Shown piece after piece: positions 8,534 to 17,321 of a DNA stretch of 64,000 nucleotides. Numbering within the stretch: position 1 is the stretch's first letter; the number at the start of each line of letters is the position of its first letter. Made by a program: the position numbers and the translations under genes. The notes below the pieces were generated by a model that had not been told where the DNA came from, searched no databases, and was given only the letters and a program-made list of their open reading frames with translations. This stretch comes from Streptomyces sp. NBC_00510 (lineage in GTDB: Bacteria > Actinomycetota > Actinomycetes > Streptomycetales > Streptomycetaceae), in NCBI GenBank assembly GCA_036013505.1, contig CP107851.1, positions 7,152,501 to 7,216,500 on the forward strand. Direction: 5' to 3'.

Positions 8534-8701
8534 CCCGGCGGACACGGCGGCGCCACGGTAGCGGAGCGCGGCCACCGATGCGCCCGGAATGATCCCGGAG
8601 CACCGGTTCGGGTGATCCTGTACGGGAAAAGTCGATCCGTCCTCTTCTGTCGTGTTGCGATCGGTCGTACCGGCCGACACCGCAACGGGACGGGGAGCAC
8701 G

Positions 8702-9820
8702 ATGACCAGGCAGGGACCGCAGAGGTACCCGGGGGCCTCGCGCAGGTACTGGTACCAGGACGACTACGGCGGCGACGCGATGGAGGTCAACGCCGTCGTG
8801 CTGCACACCACCGAGGGCCGCAGCGTGCCGACGTACGGGGGCGGCGGCAGCGCGCCCAACCTGACGGCGAAGCCGGACTTCGAGGACGAGAAGCTGGTCT
8901 GGTACCAGCACTTCGACATCGACATCTCCTCGCGCGCCCTGGTCAACCGGCCCGGCGGGGTGGAGACCAACACCCTCAACGTGTGCCAGGTGGAGCTGGT
9001 GGGCACCTGCGACCCCGAGCGGCACGAGGACTGGGGCGCCGCCAACCGGCACGTCTACTGGCCCAAGGCCCCGCAGTGGGCGCTGCGCGAACTCGCGGAG
9101 TTCCTCGCCTGGATGCACACCCACCACGCTGTGCCGCTGAAGGGGCCGAAGCTCTGGCTGCCCTACCCCCGCTCGTACGGGAACGCGGGCGGCCAGCGGA
9201 TGACCGGACGGGAGTGGAACGCCTTCCGCGGCGTCTGCGGGCACCAGCACGTGCCGGAGAACTGCGTGCACCCGGACACCCCCGTGCTCCGCGCCGACCT
9301 GAGCTGGGCCCGGGCGGCCGAACTGGCCGTCGGCGACGAGGTCGCGTGCTTCGACGAGGAGGACGCCCAGGGCGCTGCGGATGTCGCGGGCGGGCAGGGG
9401 CGGCGCCGGCTCCGCCGCGGGGTGGTGACCCGCAACGACCCGGCGCGCAAGGACGCGTACCGGGTGACCACGGCGCGGGGCGAGGTCGTCGCGACGGCCG
9501 ACCATCCGTGGCTGGTGCGGCTGCCGCACGGCGACGCGTGGGTGACCAGCCGTGAACTCACCCCGTTCAAGCACCGGATCGTCGCGGTCGCCGACCGGCA
9601 GGGCACCCCCGCGGGGGCGTGGGAGGGTGCCGCGGTCGCCGACGTCACCGCCGAGGCGGAGGTGCTCGCGGTCGAGCACCTGGGGGAGCAGCCGATCGCC
9701 TCGCTGTCGACCTCGACCCGCACCTATGTGGCCCGCGGCCTGCTGTGCCACAACTCCCACGGGGACCCCGGCGCGGTGGACTTCGCCAAGGTGCTCGAAT
9801 ACGCGCGATCGCAGGTGTGA
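8702..9820 (+). CDS. Peptidoglycan-recognition/N-acetylmuramoyl-L-alanine amidase-like protein interrupted by a mini-intein
   Basis: 372 residues as translated. ATG 8702 follows GGGGAGCACG. Residues 1-187 are an amidase_2-like domain (N-terminal zinc-ligand candidate H35 in VVLHTTEGR; C-terminal GVCGHQHVPEN). Residues 188-351 are a Hint/intein domain. Residues 352-372 complete the amidase with SHGDPGAVDFAKVLEYA. Joined, the exteins give a 208-residue protein with the normal motif GHQHVPEN-SHGDPG. Without splicing, the active-site histidine H183 and the DPG motif (355-357) would be held apart. No signal peptide is visible. The catalytic role on peptidoglycan is inferred from the family. Confidence 0.85.
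   Translation: MTRQGPQRYPGASRRYWYQDDYGGDAMEVNAVVLHTTEGRSVPTYGGGGSAPNLTAKPDFEDEKLVWYQHFDIDISSRALVNRPGGVETNTLNVCQVELVGTCDPERHEDWGAANRHVYWPKAPQWALRELAEFLAWMHTHHAVPLKGPKLWLPYPRSYGNAGGQRMTGREWNAFRGVCGHQHVPENCVHPDTPVLRADLSWARAAELAVGDEVACFDEEDAQGAADVAGGQGRRRLRRGVVTRNDPARKDAYRVTTARGEVVATADHPWLVRLPHGDAWVTSRELTPFKHRIVAVADRQGTPAGAWEGAAVADVTAEAEVLAVEHLGEQPIASLSTSTRTYVARGLLCHNSHGDPGAVDFAKVLEYARSQV
9263..9754 (+). other. Mini-intein (Hint domain without homing endonuclease) within the amidase
   Basis: 164 residues, amidase residues 188-351. All canonical splicing positions are present: Cys1 in block A (CVHPDTPVLRADL), the T-x-x-H of block B in GEVVATADHPWLV, block F IASLSTSTRTYVARGLL, the C-terminal His-Asn of block G (CHN), and Ser as the +1 extein residue. 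There is no LAGLIDADG or HNH segment, so the element cannot home by itself. The flanking exteins read as one continuous amidase motif. Active splicing is inferred, not shown. Confidence 0.88.
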
Positions 9821-9987
9821 CGCGCGGGAACGCATGTGCCGCAGGTTTCGAATACGGAGGCGAAAACCACCCTTTGGAGTGAACCGGGCTCAGGCGGGTG
9901 CCGGTTCACTCTCCGTACGTAAATCATTACGGGGTCGAGGTCGCCCGGCGAGCGCGCTGTCCCCTTCAGCGGCGCCGTGGCGACTCC

Positions 9988-11085
9988 ATGACCACTTGGG
10001 GGTTTTCCACTTTGTCCAGCTCTCCCTTCAGCATGCCCGCGCGCCGTCCCGCCGCCGCGCTGGGGGCCGCCGTCGCGCTGGCGGCGGGTGCCCTCGCCCT
10101 CGGGCCGGCGACCCCGGCCGCCGCGACCGGGGGGACCCACGGCTCCTCCGGCAAGGCCGGTGCGGTCGTCCTGCGGACCGGCCTGGAGGTCTCACTGCTC
10201 CGCAAGTCCGTGGACGTGCCGCTGAACCTGACGCTCAACGAGGTCCACGCACCGGCGAGCGCCGACGAGACCGCGCTCTCCGCCACCCTCGACGGGGTGG
10301 ACCGCGGCAGGCCGTTCAGCGTCCTGCGCGCCGACGTCGCCACCGCCAGGGCCACCGCCGACCGCCACAAGGCGGAGGGCTACGCCAACCTCGTCAAGGC
10401 GCGCGTCAGCCTGCCCGGACTGCCGTTGCTCGGGCTCATCAAGGCCGACGCGATCTCCGCCCGCGCCACGTGCGTGGCCGGCCGGAAGCCGGTCGCCGAC
10501 GTCGAGCTGCCCGGCCATGTCGTCGTCCTCGGCAAGCGCGTCAAGGTGTCGGCCGGTGGCACGACCCTGGTGAAGGTGCCCGGCGTGGGCGAGGTCCGCC
10601 TCGACCTCGCCAAGAGGACCGTCACCTCGCGCAGCGCCGCCGCCACCGCACTGGAACTGTCGGTGGAGGTCAACCCGCTCAAGCTCGGCGTCGCCGAGGT
10701 GAACGGCACCGTCACCCTCGCCGGGGCCACCTGCGAGACGCCCCGCCGCGGCGGGCACGACGGCGGCGGGCACCACGGCGGCGGCAACGGCGACGGGGAC
10801 AACGGCGGCGACGACTCCGGCAGCGGCGAGGAGCCGCAGACCGGCGGCGAGTCCGAGCAGCCCTCGCAGTCCGCGGAGCCCTCGCAGTCGGCCGGGCCGT
10901 CGGAGTCCGCGCGTGCCGACCAGTCCCCGCAGGCCGCGCCCGCGGCCGCCGGTGACCTCGCCGAGACCGGCAGCAGCTCCATGACCCCGTACCTCGCAGG
11001 CGGTTCGGTGCTGCTGTTCGCCGCCGGATTCCTCGTGATCCGCAAGACCCGCCGCAAGCCGGCGGCCGAGAGCGCCCGGGACTGA
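9988..11085 (+). CDS. LAETG-anchored cell-wall surface protein (SCO1860 family)
   Basis: 365 residues from ATG 9988. A signal peptide with core AALGAAVALAAGALALG and AxA-type cleavage (ATPAAA) leads into a secreted domain of about 200 residues. A Gly/His/Asp-rich linker and a Ser/Gln/Pro-rich stretch follow, then a sorting signal: LAETG, a hydrophobic helix (YLAGGSVLLFAAGFLVI) and a basic tail RKTRRK. Sortase E substrates in Streptomyces carry LAxTG. The start is uncertain: TTG 10012 (9 nt after GGGGG) or ATG 10033 would leave a more standard signal peptide. The function of the exported domain is unknown. Confidence 0.87.
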   Translation: MTTWGFSTLSSSPFSMPARRPAAALGAAVALAAGALALGPATPAAATGGTHGSSGKAGAVVLRTGLEVSLLRKSVDVPLNLTLNEVHAPASADETALSATLDGVDRGRPFSVLRADVATARATADRHKAEGYANLVKARVSLPGLPLLGLIKADAISARATCVAGRKPVADVELPGHVVVLGKRVKVSAGGTTLVKVPGVGEVRLDLAKRTVTSRSAAATALELSVEVNPLKLGVAEVNGTVTLAGATCETPRRGGHDGGGHHGGGNGDGDNGGDDSGSGEEPQTGGESEQPSQSAEPSQSAGPSESARADQSPQAAPAAAGDLAETGSSSMTPYLAGGSVLLFAAGFLVIRKTRRKPAAESARD

Positions 11086-11130
11086 CGAACCCGGGTCGAC
11101 CCCGGGGGGCGGACCAGGGGTGAGGGGGGA

Positions 11131-11168
11131 CGTGGAGGGCGGCGGAGTGTCCGGAGCCGCCCTCCACG
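11131..11168 (+). terminator. Hairpin terminator after the LAETG surface protein
   Basis: CGTGGAGGGCGGC (11131-11143) pairs perfectly with GCCGCCCTCCACG (11156-11168), a 13-bp stem with a 12-nt loop, 46 nt past the stop. It separates this gene from the kinase gene downstream. Confidence 0.75.
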
Positions 11169-11248
11169 CGCTTTCCCGCACCGCTCCCCGCTCCGGCCGC
11201 TCTCTCGTCGCCGTCTGAAAAGGGCACTTTCCACTACCCTGTTGGGGA

Positions 11249-14035
11249 GTGTCCGCGCGCCCGTCGCGGACGGGGCCGGGGGGTCGCATGTTCGGGGGAC
11301 GGTACGAGTTGCGGGCGCTGCTCGGCTCCGGCGGCATGGCCCGGGTCCATCTCGCGTACGACACCCGGCTCGGCCGGACCGTGGCCGTCAAGACGCTCCT
11401 TCCGGAGCTGGCCCGCGACCCCGAGGCGCGCCGCCGCTTCGCCCGCGAGGCACGGGCGGCGGCCGGGCTCAACCACCCCGGCATCGTCACCGTCCACGAC
11501 CAGGACGAGGTGACGACGGACGACGCGGTCGTGCCGTACCTGGTGATGGAGCACATCGAGGGCCGCACCCTCGCCGAACTCGCCCGAGAACAGGCCCCGA
11601 TGGAGATCGCGCGGGCCGTCCGCATCACCTGCGAGATCCTGGACGCCCTCGCCCACGCCCACGCCCGCGGACTCGTCCACCGCGACGTGAAGCCCTCCAA
11701 CGTCCTGATCGCCACCGGGGGCACGGTCAAGGTCGCCGACTTCGGCATCGCCCGGGTCGTCCACTCGCTGTCCCGCATCACCGGCACCGGCTCCGCCATC
11801 GGCACCCCCGGCTACATGGCCCCCGAGCAGTGCGCCGGCGACGCCGTGGACGCCCGCAGCGACCTGTACGCGGTCGCCTGCATGCTCACCGAACTCCTCA
11901 CCGGCACCGTCCCCTTCGCCGGGGCCACCCCGCTGTCGGTGATGTACGCCCACGTCCACCAGACACCGGCGCCGCCCTCCGCGCGCAACCCGCTGGTGCC
12001 GCCCGAACTCGACGCGATCGTGCTCTCCGCCCTGTCGAAGAACCCCGCCCTGCGCCCGCGGAGCGCCGCGGAGATGAGGGACGCCCTCAGCGGCTGGCTG
12101 GCCTCGCGGACCCCGCCCACGGGTCCGCCCGCCCTGCCCCCGCCGCCCGCACGGCCGCCCACCCTGCCCCACCCCGCGTACAACCCGCCCTCGTACGGCC
12201 CGCCGTCCTACCCCACCCGTCCCGCCTGGGACACCCCGGTCCCGGGGCCCCGGCGCCGCCGCTGGGGCGTGGTGTCCGCGGTCACCGCGGCCGTCGTGGC
12301 CGTCCTGGTCACCGTGACGGTCGTCGTCGACCCCTTCGGCGACGACCCGAAGAAGCGGTCCACCCCCACCGCCCAGGACGTGATCGCCGCCCGCAGGCCC
12401 ACCGGCGGCTACAACGGCGCCCTCACCGGCGCCGTCAACCCGTCCACCGCCAAGGGCGGCACCCTCAGGCTCATCTCCGCCTACACCCCAGACTCCCTCG
12501 ACCCGGCCCGCACCTACTCGCCGATCGTGTGGAACCTCGGCCGCCTCTACCTGCGCAAACTCGTCGACTTCGCCCCGCAGCCCGGCGCCGCGGGCACCCG
12601 GCTCGCCCCCGACCTCGCCACCAGCACCGGCACGATCTCCGACGGCGGCCGCACCTACACGTACACCCTCAAGGAGGGCGTCACCTTCGAGGACGGCACG
12701 CCGATCACCTCACGGGACGTCAAGTACGGCATCGAGCGCACCTTCGCCAGGGACCTGTACCCCGGCGGCCCCACCCACCTGCGCGACCTGCTCGACCAGG
12801 GGCAGGACTACCCCGGTCCCTACAAGGACACCGACCCCGACGGGCTCGGCCTGAAGAGCGTCGAGACCCCCGACGACCGCACGATCGTCTTCCACCTCGA
12901 CGCGCCCTTCGCCGACTTCCCCCACGTCCTCGCGCTGCCCATGTCCTCGCCCGTCCCGAAGGCGAAGGACACCAAGGAGAGCTACCAGGACCAGCCGGTC
13001 GCCAGCGGCCCCTACCGCATCGCCTCCTACGACGCCGCCAAGGGGCTGCGCCTGGTGCGCAACGACAAGTGGGACCCGGCGACGGACGCGATACGCACCG
13101 CCCTGCCCGACGAGGTGGAGCTCACCATCGCCGCGGACGCGGCCGCCGTGGACACCGCCCTGATGAACGGCACCGCCGACCTCGACCTCGCCCAGACCGG
13201 CGTCCAGCAGGCCACCCGGACCCGCATCCTCGCCGACGACGCGCTCAAGTCCCGAGCGGACCTCGTGCAGACCGGTGCCGTCCGCTACTTCTCCCTGCAG
13301 ACCGCCGTCGCGCCCCTGGACGACTACCGCTGCCGCTGGGCCGTCCAGTACGCCACCGACCGCAGCCTGCTGCGTGACGCCCTGGGCGGCCAGGACGCGG
13401 GCGACGTCGCCGGCGGCATGCTCCCGCCGACCGTCGGCGGCCACGACCGGCACCTCGACACCTACGGCACCGTGACCGGCGGCTCCTACCCCGAACAGGC
13501 CCGCCGCTTCCTCGGCGAATGCGGCCACGCCAAGGGGTTCAGCACGGTCGTCGCGGTCTCCGCCGGCGACCAGGCCGCCCGCAAGGCCGCGCAGTCGCTG
13601 GCCGGCCAGCTCGCCGAGGTGGGCATCACGGCGACCGTACAGACCCCCGACGCCGCCGACTTCTACGCCGCCCTCACCGACCAGCAGCAGATCAAGGACA
13701 AGGGCTGGGGCATCGTCATGACCACCTGGCAGTCCGACTGGCCCTCCCCGGCCGGATTCCTGCGCCCGCTGCTGCTGCCGGACAGCCCCAGCAACTACGC
13801 GGGGCTGGACGACCGGGAGATCAACTCCCTGATGGACGAGGCCGACTCCGAGACCAACCGCAACGCCGCCGACAACCTCTGGCGCACCGTCGACTCCACC
13901 GCCCAGGACCGCGGCACGCTCCTGCCCTTCCTCTACGACCGCCGCCTCAACTACCGGTCCGACCGCCTGACCAACGCCTACGTCCACCCGGCCCTGGGCG
14001 GCCTCGACGTCCAGGCCCTCGGGGTCAAGGGCTGA
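11249..14035 (+). CDS. Transmembrane Ser/Thr protein kinase fused to an extracytoplasmic SBP_bac_5 (peptide/solute-binding) domain
   Basis: 928 residues. Residues 18-283 are a Hanks-type kinase: glycine loop LLGSGGMARV, K48 in VAVK, catalytic D146 in HRDVKPSN, D164 in ADFG, and APEQ. A Pro-rich juxtamembrane segment (285-333) follows, then a single membrane helix at about 340-360 after RRRR. Residues 380-928 resemble an ABC transporter family 5 substrate-binding protein (GGTLRLISAYTPDSLDPARTYSPI; FEDGTPITSRDVKYGIERTF; SGPYRIASYD). The domain order suggests outside ligand sensing coupled to inside phosphorylation. GTG 11249 lies 8 nt after a TACCCT -10-like hexamer (possibly leaderless); ATG 11288 is the alternative start. 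Confidence 0.9.
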   Translation: MSARPSRTGPGGRMFGGRYELRALLGSGGMARVHLAYDTRLGRTVAVKTLLPELARDPEARRRFAREARAAAGLNHPGIVTVHDQDEVTTDDAVVPYLVMEHIEGRTLAELAREQAPMEIARAVRITCEILDALAHAHARGLVHRDVKPSNVLIATGGTVKVADFGIARVVHSLSRITGTGSAIGTPGYMAPEQCAGDAVDARSDLYAVACMLTELLTGTVPFAGATPLSVMYAHVHQTPAPPSARNPLVPPELDAIVLSALSKNPALRPRSAAEMRDALSGWLASRTPPTGPPALPPPPARPPTLPHPAYNPPSYGPPSYPTRPAWDTPVPGPRRRRWGVVSAVTAAVVAVLVTVTVVVDPFGDDPKKRSTPTAQDVIAARRPTGGYNGALTGAVNPSTAKGGTLRLISAYTPDSLDPARTYSPIVWNLGRLYLRKLVDFAPQPGAAGTRLAPDLATSTGTISDGGRTYTYTLKEGVTFEDGTPITSRDVKYGIERTFARDLYPGGPTHLRDLLDQGQDYPGPYKDTDPDGLGLKSVETPDDRTIVFHLDAPFADFPHVLALPMSSPVPKAKDTKESYQDQPVASGPYRIASYDAAKGLRLVRNDKWDPATDAIRTALPDEVELTIAADAAAVDTALMNGTADLDLAQTGVQQATRTRILADDALKSRADLVQTGAVRYFSLQTAVAPLDDYRCRWAVQYATDRSLLRDALGGQDAGDVAGGMLPPTVGGHDRHLDTYGTVTGGSYPEQARRFLGECGHAKGFSTVVAVSAGDQAARKAAQSLAGQLAEVGITATVQTPDAADFYAALTDQQQIKDKGWGIVMTTWQSDWPSPAGFLRPLLLPDSPSNYAGLDDREINSLMDEADSETNRNAADNLWRTVDSTAQDRGTLLPFLYDRRLNYRSDRLTNAYVHPALGGLDVQALGVKG

Positions 14036-14110
14036 CCGGGCGGCGCCGGGTCTGGGCAAGAGGGCGTGCGGCGGGGGACGCCGCGGATGCGGATGCGAGG
14101 GCGCGCAGGA

Positions 14111-14620
14111 CAGGTCCTGATCGACCCAGACGAGCTTGCCGCCGGTCGCGGACCGGAAGCCCCACCTGTGGCACAGCTGAGCGATCATGAAGAGGCCCCG
14201 GCCGTTCTCGTCGGCGCCGCGAGCGTGGCGCAGGCGCGGGTGGCCGCTGCCGCTGTCGAAGACTTCGCAGGTCAGGACTTGGTGCTTGATGAGCCTGAGA
14301 CGGAGGGGGCCGACGCCGTGGCGGACGGCGTTGGTGACCAGCTCACTGACGATCAGTTCCGTGGTGGGCACGAGGTGGTCCAGCCCCCATTCGCCGAGCT
14401 GCCGGGCGGCCATGTGCCGGGCGGTACGGACGACGGTCGGATCGGCGGGGAAGTCCCATGAGGCAATCCGGGCCGCATTGAGTGTGCGGGTCCGGACGAG
14501 GAGCACGGTGGTCGCGGCGGCGTCGATGCCGGGCCCGCTGTCGACCATCGCTATTGCGGCATCCGATATCTCCCGGGGCTTCGGGGGCTCAATGAGTTCG
14601 GCCTGTTCAGTGGTCGTCAT
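14111..14620 (-). CDS. SpoIIE-type HATPase (anti-sigma-like ATP-binding) fragment without its own stop
   Basis: 170 residues align in style with the C-terminus of Streptomyces SpoIIE-like phosphatase/kinase proteins. Residues 20-47 look like the end of a PP2C domain (AAATTVLLVRTRTL). They are followed by a GHKL ATPase: N-box TTELIVSELVTNAVRHG, G1 box EVFDSGSGHPRL, and G2 box DENGRGLFMIAQL, ending in GKLVWVDQDL. ATG 14620 has AAGGG upstream. The frame does not stop there; it stays open to 12710 across the antisense of the kinase gene. The true 3' end is therefore unclear, and the gene may be a decayed or recombined remnant. Confidence 0.6.
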
Positions 14621-14915
14621 CGCGGTTTATCCCTTCAGGCGTGTGGCGCGGGGGAAAGCCGATCTGCGTGCAATTCCAGCGAACCAGCCGGAGGGGTGCC
14701 TGAGGGCGGTCAAGCAGGCTCTCCTCGGCCATGGCCTGCTGGTCCGGGTACTGGCAGGCCCCCTGTCCATCGCCGAGTGATCTCTGCGGCACGGGCCTTT
14801 TCGATAAACGCCCCCGACGGCTCGTTCTCGAAACAATGCATTGAAGTGAGCGGGAATTGGCGTGGTGGAAACCGTGATTTTGCCGGGGCGGTGCGCAGAG
14901 GGTTAGCCTTGGCAT
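14621..14915. promoter_or_regulatory. Divergent promoter region of the HATPase fragment and the XRE regulator
   Basis: 295 bp with no supported gene. It contains a perfect 10-bp palindrome CAATGCATTG at 14834-14843, 73 bp before the regulator start and a candidate operator. A -10-like TAGCCT lies 8 nt before ATG 14916, suggesting a leaderless transcript for the regulator. Confidence 0.45.
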
Positions 14916-15818
14916 ATGGCCAAAGCACCGTCCGGTTCGGGTGACAACAGGGAACTGAGCGATTTCCTGCGCTCGCGGCGCGCCCGGGTGGCTCCCGAGC
15001 AGGCCGGGGTCACGCCGGGGGCGAGTCGCCGTGTTCCGGGACTTCGTCGCGAGGAGGTCGCGTTCTCGGCCGGATTGAGCGTGGACTACTACATCCGTCT
15101 GGAACGCGGACGGGTGGCCAACGCCTCGGAGGCGGTGCTGGAGGCCGTGGCCCGGGCTCTGCGGCTGGACGACGCCGAGCGTGCGCACCTGTTCAACCTG
15201 GCCAGGCCGCAGTCCGTGGTCAGGGCCAGCCAGCCGGAGGTTCCGCGGCGAGTACGGCCGGGGGCGTACGCCCTGCTCGAGGTTCTCGCGGACAGCCCCG
15301 CCATGATCCTGGACGGCCGTATGGACGTCCTCGCAGTCAACCGGATGGCCCGGGCGCTATTCGTCGATTTCGAAGCGATGCCGGTCCGTGAACGTAATTT
15401 GGCGCGGTTCGTATTTCTCGATCCTGCGGCACGTGAACTGTTCGTCGACTGGGACATGGCCGCCCGTATGGTGGTGACGGGGTTGCACCTGTACGCGGGT
15501 CAGAATCCGGACGACACGCGTCTGACCGAGCTGATCGGCCACCTGTCGGCCGCGGACGCCGACTTCAGCCGGTGGTGGGCGGCGCATGATGTGGAGGTGT
15601 TCTCCCACGGCACCAGGCGCTGTCGGCACCCCTTGCTCGGGGAATTCGTCCTCGACTACGAGACCCTCGTGTTCCCCGGTGACCCGGACCAGTGGTTGTA
15701 CGTGTGCACGGCCCCACCCGGCTCACCGTCCGCGGAGGCGTTGCGTTCCCTGGCCGGCCGGATCGGCGAATCGGACACCGATCCGGAGCGGAGGTCGCCT
15801 CCGGCTACCGCGCCCTGA
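14916..15818 (+). CDS. XRE-family helix-turn-helix regulator with MmyB-like ligand-binding domain
   Basis: 300 residues. The N-terminal HTH (about 10-80) shows FLRSRRARVAPEQAGV, GLRREEVAFSAGLSVDYYIRLERGR and ALRLDDAERAHLFNLA, the MmyB-type signature. The C-terminal domain (about 105-270) has ADSPAMILDGRMDVLAVNRMARALF and DPDQWLYVCTAPPGSPSAEALR, typical of the MLTR ligand-binding domain. Members of this family often repress a divergently encoded gene and sense a fatty-acid-like ligand. The divergent partner here is only the HATPase fragment, so the target is unclear. Confidence 0.9.
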   Translation: MAKAPSGSGDNRELSDFLRSRRARVAPEQAGVTPGASRRVPGLRREEVAFSAGLSVDYYIRLERGRVANASEAVLEAVARALRLDDAERAHLFNLARPQSVVRASQPEVPRRVRPGAYALLEVLADSPAMILDGRMDVLAVNRMARALFVDFEAMPVRERNLARFVFLDPAARELFVDWDMAARMVVTGLHLYAGQNPDDTRLTELIGHLSAADADFSRWWAAHDVEVFSHGTRRCRHPLLGEFVLDYETLVFPGDPDQWLYVCTAPPGSPSAEALRSLAGRIGESDTDPERRSPPATAP

Positions 15819-15860
15819 CGGAGGTCGGTTTCGAGGGGGACGGGTCCGTCCGCCAGGGCG

Positions 15861-17321
15861 TCAGCCGTCGAGCGCCTTCGACAGGGCGGCCGCGAAGCGG
15901 TCGGTCGTCGCGGGGTCGCGGACGGCGAGGCGGAGCCAGTCGGGGGACAGGCCGGGGAAGGTGTCGGCGCGGCGGACGGCGAAGCCGAGGTCGCGCAGGC
16001 GCTCGCGGACGGAGACCGCCCCGGGGAGGCGCAGCAGGACGAAGGGACCGTGCGCCGGACCGGCGACCTCGACGTCGTCGAACTCGGCGAGCCGGCGCAG
16101 CAGGTGGGCGCGGTCGGCGGCGATCCGGCGGGCCGCCTCTTCGGCCTCCGCGAGGGCCGCGGGGGCGCTGCACGCCTCGGCGGCGGTGAGGCCGGGCGCG
16201 GAGACCGCCCACAGGGGCTGGGCGCGGCGCAGCGCCGCCACGCGCTCGCGGTCGCCGAGGACGTAGCCGACCCGCAGGCCCGCGAGGCCCCAGGTCTTGG
16301 TGAGGCTGCGCAGCACCACCAGGCCGGGCAGGTCGCGACGGGCGGCGAGGCTCTCGGGCTCACCGGGCACCGCGTCCATGAACGCCTCGTCCACGACGAG
16401 GGTGCGGCCCGGGCGGGCCAGGCGGGCGAGGTCCGCCGCGGGGTGCAGCACGGAGGTGGGGTTGGTCGGGTTGCCGACGACGACCAGGTCGGCGGCGTCC
16501 GGCACCGCGCGCGGGTCGAGGCGGAAGCCGTCCTCCGCGCGCAGCACGACGCGGTGCACGAAGTGTCCGGCATCCTTCAGCGCCGCCTCCGGCTCCGTGA
16601 ACTGCGGGTGCACGACCACCGCGTGGCGGGCCCGGGTGGTGCGGGCCAGCAGGACGAACGCCTCCGCGGCACCCGCCGTGAGCAGCACCTCCTCCACGGG
16701 TCGGCCGTGGCGGGCGGCGACCGCCCGGTGCGCGGCGCGGTCGTCGGGGTAGCCGGCCAGCCCGTCGAGGGTGGCGGCGAGGCGTTCCTTGAGCCACCGG
16801 GGCGGTGTTCCGGCGCGCACGTTCACGGCCAGGTCCGTCAGGTCCCCGCCGCCGTCGCGGACTTCGGCGTCGCCGTGGTGCCGCAGGTCGTGGTCGCCCT
16901 CGCCGGGCTCCTGCCGCAGGGCCTCGGCGTCGCCGGGCGGCGCGTGCCGTACGTCGGCCTCGGGACGCGCCTCGGCCCAGCCCTCCGCCTGCTGCCCGAC
17001 CCGTTCCTCCAGGGCCGCGTCCGCCGGGAAGCAGGTCAGCACGACGATCCGCCGGGCTCCGAGCCGTGCGCAGCGTTCCAGGCCCGCGGGCACGTCCGGC
17101 GCCGCCGTCGTGAGGAAGGCGGTCTCCACGCCCGCGTAGCCCCGGCCCTCCCACAGCAGCCGTGCGGTACGGGCCACTTCGGCGTTGTCGGCGGCCTCGG
17201 GGGAGCCGGCGCCGACCAGCAGCACCATGGTCGCCGCCAGATCCAGCGGCGTACGGCGGCCGCCGCCCAGCGCGGCGTCGACGCGCCGCTCCAGCACGTC
17301 CTCGGGCGGGGGGTTGATCAC
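15861..17321 (-). CDS. cobC: CobC-type PLP aminotransferase/decarboxylase with N-terminal half-CbiX domain (Rv2231c-like)
   Basis: 486 residues. Residues 1-130 resemble one half of a CbiX/sirohydrochlorin cobaltochelatase (LDLAATMVLLVGAGSPEAADNAEVARTARLLWEG; RIVVLTCFPADAALEERV). Residues 160-486 are a class I PLP enzyme like histidinol-phosphate aminotransferase and CobC/CobD, with PLP lysine in VLRSLTKTWGLAGLRVGY and NPTNPTSVLHP. CobC/CobD supplies the aminopropanol arm of cobalamin. GTG 17321 overlaps the cobE stop by 4 nt (GTGA). It is the last gene of the cob operon. Confidence 0.87.
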   Translation of the reverse strand: MINPPPEDVLERRVDAALGGGRRTPLDLAATMVLLVGAGSPEAADNAEVARTARLLWEGRGYAGVETAFLTTAAPDVPAGLERCARLGARRIVVLTCFPADAALEERVGQQAEGWAEARPEADVRHAPPGDAEALRQEPGEGDHDLRHHGDAEVRDGGGDLTDLAVNVRAGTPPRWLKERLAATLDGLAGYPDDRAAHRAVAARHGRPVEEVLLTAGAAEAFVLLARTTRARHAVVVHPQFTEPEAALKDAGHFVHRVVLRAEDGFRLDPRAVPDAADLVVVGNPTNPTSVLHPAADLARLARPGRTLVVDEAFMDAVPGEPESLAARRDLPGLVVLRSLTKTWGLAGLRVGYVLGDRERVAALRRAQPLWAVSAPGLTAAEACSAPAALAEAEEAARRIAADRAHLLRRLAEFDDVEVAGPAHGPFVLLRLPGAVSVRERLRDLGFAVRRADTFPGLSPDWLRLAVRDPATTDRFAAALSKALDG

